64,000 nucleotides of DNA from Abelmoschus esculentus (taxonomy: Eukaryota > Streptophyta > Magnoliopsida > Malvales > Malvaceae), in NCBI GenBank assembly GCA_035048815.1, contig JAUCBN010000017.1, positions 10,102,936 through 10,166,935 on the forward strand, given 5' to 3'. How positions within the stretch are numbered: the first letter of the stretch is position 1; each line of letters begins with the position of its first letter. Positions 59,703 through 64,000 of the stretch are shown piece by piece. The position numbers and the translations under genes are program-made. Below the pieces are notes generated by a model. The model had not been told where the DNA came from. It did not search any database and saw nothing but the letters and a program-made list of their open reading frames with translations.

Positions 59703-60635
59703 TGATATAAAATATACAGCGGGATAGATGGTGGTGGTGGTATGATGTTGGATAGATTTGTCCTTGGCACCCTCCTACTCGCAATTGAATAGGCAAACAC
59801 CTGCAAACGAAACGAATCTCTCCGGTGAATTGATGATATGTCGTTGTCCTAGGCACCCTCATATCCGTAATTAGATAGGCAAACATCATAATCGGCTCTA
59901 ACTCATCCTCATAAACGCGATTGCTTAGGCAAGCGAGAGTGTGAAGATAATCTCCCTCATAAAAACCTAAAGTACTTATGTTGAAGAAGACTTCTGATAA
60001 GAAAAATAGCAAGGTGACAACCTTGCAAATAAAATGGCCCAAGGCCAAGAGTTTTTATAACTCAAAAATTCATATTCTTCATGTCTTTTTACAAGAGAAG
60101 AGTCTACCCCTTTTATAGTCTAAAGGAGACCTTAGAATAGCCTAATAGATAGCTGATCAATCCCTAAATATCAGCATATGGATAGCTTAATAGAATAAAT
60201 ACCCTAAAATCAGCTTATGGATAGCTAATTAAAAGGAATCTTAGGGAATCAAAAAAAATATTAATAAAAATGGTCAAAGATTTATAATCCAGCTTTGAAT
60301 TAATTTATTTTAATGTCAAATTCATCCAAAAACTTTATATAGTAGCTTTTGGGCTGAATTTTACAAAATCCTATAATAATCCCGTATCCAATTTTCTGCA
60401 CGCGCAATCTTCAGTTAAACAAACATATCTTGAGCTCCCGATATCCAATTGATGCGTTTCAAGATGCGTTGAAAAGGTAACTGAATGACGGTCAATTTGT
60501 AAGAAGACAACTCTGCCAAGAAATGCACGAAACCCATCTAAAAAGACAACGCAAATTTGCTGACTTTCCAGACTTTACCAACAAATTCAGATTTTTGCTC
60601 AAGGTGCATTACTTTAGCCCTCTCATACATGTATC
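59703..60635 (-). repeat. Complete LTR of the Ty3 remnant (family D)
   Basis: 933 bases, minus strand TGATACATGT to TTTTATATCA. A TATA-like ACTATAAAAGGGG is at about 60108-60120 on the minus strand. About 210 bases are repeated at 60785-60994. Confidence 0.8.
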
Positions 60636-60784
60636 ATTCTCCCACTCCTCAAAAAGATTCACCCTCGAATCTAAACTGATGATTGGAGGAAGTTCATCAA
60701 AGATTAAAGCACCGTAGAAGAGAAGTCATCTTGAAAATTCAACAAGAAAATAAAGAAAAAAAAAAGAAAAAAATATAGTAAGAT

Positions 60785-60994
60785 AGATGGTGCTCCCGAT
60801 ATCCAATTGATGTGTTTCAAGATGCATTGAAAAGGTAACTGAATGCCGGTCAATTTATAAGAAGACAACTCTGCCCAGAAATACACGAAACCCATCCAAA
60901 AAGACAACGCAAGTTTGCTGACTTTCCAGATTTTACCAACAAATTCAGATTTTTGCTCAAGGTGCATTACTTTAGACCTCTTATACATGTATCA
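60785..60994 (-). repeat. Partial second LTR of the Ty3 remnant
   Basis: About 95 percent similar by eye to 60426-60635; both contain CTTTCCAGA-TTTACCAAC and ATACATGTATCA. It is truncated at GTGCTCCCGATATCC. Confidence 0.8.
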
Positions 60995-61199
60995 CTCGAC
61001 CCATGTGCATAAAATTCTCGCACTATAGTGGCATTTGCCTGGTGAGGTTGTAGGCAAAAAATCTCTCGTTCTTGATATTTAATCTTGTTGAACAAGTAAT
61101 GTTCGATGCCGAAGTTTTCTTTCTCGGTGCATTATCATCTTGATATTTAATCTCGGTGCACTATAGTGGCATCAAGAATGCAAGAGTGAATAGTTCAAG

Positions 61200-61592
61200 A
61201 GAAGGATGCTGCTTATATAGGCCTCGGCCTTGTAGCCGTTTAAACTACTAGCTGTTTTGTAGCCGTTTTCAATTTACTGCCCGTTAGCATTTACTGTCGC
61301 GACGTAAGACTCAGCAGATAGCCGTTACACTATTTCTGCCCGTTAGGATTGTTGCGGCTTCTAATACTGTTTACTGCCTCAGCAGAATTCCTACTGTGAA
61401 CTGTTTCTCCCTTATTCTTGCTTTTATTGTCCTAAAAAAACTTAAAATAAAAACATCAATAACAAAAATTAAAAAAAATAAAAAAATAAATCCTAAACTT
61501 AAAACTAATCCTCATATAATAAAGTAGAAGGAAAGAGATTATGTTACTGGTGGAGTGCATGTAAATGCATCTCCCAATTTACTTATCTCTTG
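61200..61592 (-). promoter_or_regulatory. Candidate minus-strand promoter region with TATA box
   Basis: The minus strand has GAGGCCTATATAAGCAGC (about 61212-61229) upstream of the interrupted reading frame. Towards 61590 there is TGCCCGTTAG twice (about 61278 and 61339) and an AT-rich stretch. The TATA context resembles that near 57130, so both may be LTR promoters of one family. There is no expression evidence. Confidence 0.4.
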
Positions 61593-64000
61593 TTAGCCTA
61601 GATTTTTCTTCAAGTGTTGGCCTTTCCCTTCTGCTTTGTGTCCATCCTTATTTTCTGCCTCCACCTCGGGGTTAATTTTCTTGCCAAATAATCTGTCGAG
61701 CATGCTACCGAGGTAGGATATCTTGGTGTCCGCGTCTATTGTGTGGAGGACTTTGCACTCTTTTGGATCGTCAATTTTTTTTTTCAATTTGTGGAATGCA
61801 TTGAGTTTGACTTGTTGGTCATTGACCCTCATTGTCAACTCTCCATTTCCCACATCAATTAAGGTTTGTCCAGTAAAAAGGATAGGTCTTACCAGGATGA
61901 TCGGTGCATTATCATCTGCTTCACAGTCAAGGACAAGGAAGTCGTCAGGAAAAATAAATTTTTCTACCCTTACCAATATGTTCTCTATTTTTCCTTCAAG
62001 ATGCACATAGGATCTATCCGCAAGTTGGAGCAGCATTGTCGTAGGCTTTGTCCTTCCTATTCCAAGCTTTTGAAAGACTGATTTGGGAATGAGATTGATG
62101 CTTGCTCCTAGGTCACATAATGTCATTCCTTCATAACTGTTACCAATCACACAAGGTATTGTAAAGCATCCATGATCCTTCAGTTTGGGTGACATGCGAT
62201 TGTGCAGCATTGTCATGCATCCTTCAGTTGCTGCCACTATTTCAAACTCACCTAGCTTTATTCTTTTAGATACAATTTCTTTCAAGAATTTAGCATAGTT
62301 GGGCACTTGTTCAATTGCGTCAACAAATGGCAAGTTGATGTGGACTTGCTTTAAAATATCCATGAACTTTTTGAACTAGTGGTCTTGTTTTTGTTTTTTC
62401 AACCTTTGTGAGAAAGGTGGTGGTGGTCTCATCTCTTCTAGGGTTTCTTTGGTTTGGAATTTAATACCTGGAACCACTGTGCTTCTTACTGTCTCAACAA
62501 TTAGTTCATGTGTTGTCGAGCTCTCTGCTGGGGAAGTGTTCTCATGTTCAGTTTGTTTAGCATCCAAGTTCTCCTTGTCTGATTCCTCATGTGTTGCTGG
62601 TGGAACTTTGGTTGTTGGCTTGCCCATTGTCTCTTTAAGCTGTAGGCCACTTCTTGTGGTGATTGCTTTACATTGTTCATGGCCTATTCCTTTAGCAACT
62701 TCAATATTGCTAGGTAGTCCTCTCTGTGGTCTAGTATCTGATTTTGAGTAAATTGACCAACTTGAGTTTCTAGTGATTTAATAGCAGCTTCCTGATTTTG
62801 CAGCCTCATCTCAATTCTATTCACGAAGTCATCAGTTCTCTTAAAGAAACTACTGTTCTCTGCCATATATGATTTTATTTTCATTATGAAGGCCTTGAGA
62901 GTATTTTCTAATGAGTTTATAGGTTGTTGCTAATGCATCTGCTGCTGCGACAGTGGTTGCTGAACATGCTGCTGCAGCAGTGTATTTTGATAACCTGAGG
63001 CTTGGTTAGTGGGGTTCAAGGCATTATTAGGATTGCTCCATGAAAAATTTGGATGCTTTTTCCATGCCGGATTGTATGTATTTGACATCATATTGTTGTT
63101 CCGGTTGTAATTTCCCACATAAAAACCAGATTCCTCATCATGCATATACTCAGAAGAATTGATCACTTTTACCTCGTGAGTATTTTGCTGTACTTGCATA
63201 TTTTGAACTATCTTGGTTAAAGATGCCAATTGTGCTGCCACTATATTGGTAGTTTCTAGTTCATTCACTGTGGCTTGGCGTCTTAATCCTCCTCGCCTAG
63301 AAGTAGGGAATTGAAAATCGTTCCTTGCGAGTTTGTTCAGAATCTCAATAACTTCTTCCAGAGCTTTTTCAAGGAGTGTTTCATTTTCCGAGGCATCTAA
63401 CATCATCCTTATCGCGACATTGGTAGCATTGTAGAACATGGTTACTTGTGTCCATAGTGAAAATCTATGTAATGGACATTTGTTTAGTAACTCTCTGTAA
63501 CGTTCCCAAGCCTCGTACATAGGTTCGTCATCAGCTTGTCGAAAAGAAGTAATTTCATTACGGATTCGATCATATAAGTTTGTAGGGTTAAATCGCGTAA
63601 TGAATTCTCGATAGAGTTCACTCGAAGATCCAATAGATCCTGCCCGAATGCTATTTAACCAGGTCTTGGCCCTATCCCTCACTGAATAGGGCAAAAATTT
63701 TAATCCCAAAATGTCTTCATAGACTCCGTGAATTTTGAATGAGTTGCAGACTTCCATGAAGGACTTGAGATGTTGCCTAGCATGTTCAGTTGCAAACCCA
63801 CAAAATTGTCCAATAGTATTAAGCATATTGAACATCACTGGTTTGAGTTCAAAGTGGGTTGCTCCTATCTCTGGTGTAACAACTCCATGGTTCAATCCAT
63901 TCAGATCTTCTACCAGAAAATCTCTAACAGTTAACTGCCGCGGCAGTGGTTGCTGTGGAAGGCCTTCATTGCCAGCAGGTAAGTTCTGGTTTCCTTGATT
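61593..64000 (-). pseudogene. Athila-like gag-protease, running off the right edge
   Basis: Gag is readable from the window edge, where the frame is still open (LTVRDFLVEDLNG before 63895). VYEDILGLKFLPYSVRDRAK and YREFITRFNPTNLYDRIRNE are typical of the gag domain of Athila/Tat-group Ty3 elements. A Gln-rich tail follows. Breaks: TAG near 62927-62929, a frameshift between 62627 and 62684, and TAG at 62376-62378. The protease part (62363 to 61593) contains LCDLGASINLIPKSVFQKLG with the catalytic Asp, LQLADRSYVHLEGKI, and PIILVRPILFTGQTLIDV, where the usual G-R-P reads V-R-P. No reverse transcriptase follows: the frame stops at 61593 and AT-rich sequence begins. Confidence 0.88.

Larger units (their letters stand above)
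59703..60994 (-). mobile_element. Ty3/gypsy remnant: one LTR, tip of pol, partial second LTR
   Basis: From right to left (minus strand): the first 210 bases of an LTR (60994 down to about 60785), about 150 bases of internal sequence, then a complete LTR (60635 down to 59703). The internal part has an A-rich linker and the end of a polyprotein with a polypurine tract next to the LTR (minus GGAGTGGGAGAA). The element lost most of its 5' LTR and nearly all internal sequence. It lies inside the reading frame described for 58596-61170, with duplication CTCG(G/A). Confidence 0.78.
58596..61170 (-). pseudogene. 'Putative plant transposon protein' domain reading frame, interrupted
   Basis: On the minus strand the signature of the plant domain annotated as 'putative plant transposon protein' (Pfam Transposase_32, from memory) is readable. 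VREFYAHG lies right of the inserted remnant (about 60996-61020). Left of it come LDAEAINDFYGL (about 59635), SLKPEAKLW and RRLIPTSHNS (about 59400-59475), and INKRSINVGEI (about 59335-59370). The function of this family is unknown. A Gln/Pro-rich stretch follows towards 58600. The frame has a stop after CYNNTL (about 59523), several frameshifts, and an insertion of 1.29 kb at 59703-60994. Neighbours are an Athila-like gag-protease upstream and non-coding sequence downstream. Confidence 0.65.

Noticed and set aside
1..64000. tRNA, rRNA or snRNA genes
   Set aside because: No cloverleaf or conserved rRNA segment was noticed by eye; the only tRNA-related sequences are primer binding sites. A covariance-model scan would be needed for a firm negative.

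Overview
This window looks like flowering-plant heterochromatin, probably a eudicot and possibly pericentromeric. The evidence is plant-type Ty3/gypsy elements primed by initiator tRNA-Met, an Athila-like gag-protease, L1-type LINEs with a C-terminal RNase H, and a domain known from plant genomes as 'putative plant transposon protein'. I see no intact host gene, no rRNA and no recognisable tRNA. Every protein-coding stretch I recognise is a broken mobile-element gene. Most long open frames in the window are artefacts of a tandem repeat whose unit is a multiple of three bases.

The backbone is a 33-bp minisatellite. Three monomer types (A, B, C) alternate in a 99-bp trimer. It occurs in nine blocks, all in the same orientation: about 3158-3662, 10527-11467, 13023-13793, 15608-18111, 18967-19955, 22362-22912, 26776-32458, 49022-54312 and 55986-56447, together about 17.7 kb. 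One block carries a nearly identical 777-bp higher-order repeat (29926-32440).

The blocks are separated or bounded by four other components. (1) LTR family A, the LTR of a Ty3/gypsy element. (2) LTR family C, non-coding, present as truncated copies, tail-to-tail inverted pairs and one solo LTR with a 5-bp target duplication. (3) Three LINE copies (617-2268, about 4097-10526, 19956-22361). (4) A segmental duplication of about 6 kb that repeats 9365-15607 at 19956-25740. Ahead of LINE copy B lie three tandem monomers, a CT-rich tract and an AT-rich stretch with eight copies of a two-hairpin motif whose stems co-vary.

Between 32.4 and 49 kb is a nest. A family C LTR fragment (34077-34130 plus 48323-49021) is split by a complete but decayed Ty3/gypsy element (34131-48317, duplication ATGTT). 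The 5' LTR of that element is split in turn by a second, minus-strand Ty3/gypsy element (34337-40005, duplication ATTTA). The second element has lost reverse transcriptase, RNase H and integrase. In both, the last codons of the polyprotein lie inside the LTR.

From 56.4 kb to the right edge the character changes. All recognisable coding sequence is on the minus strand: an Athila-like gag-protease running off the window (61593-64000), and a 'putative plant transposon protein' reading frame (about 58596-61170) split by a Ty3 remnant with a near-perfect target duplication (59703-60994). Nothing here looks able to move unaided: frames carry stops (several from CGA or CAG codons), frameshifts, deletions and at least one lost catalytic residue.
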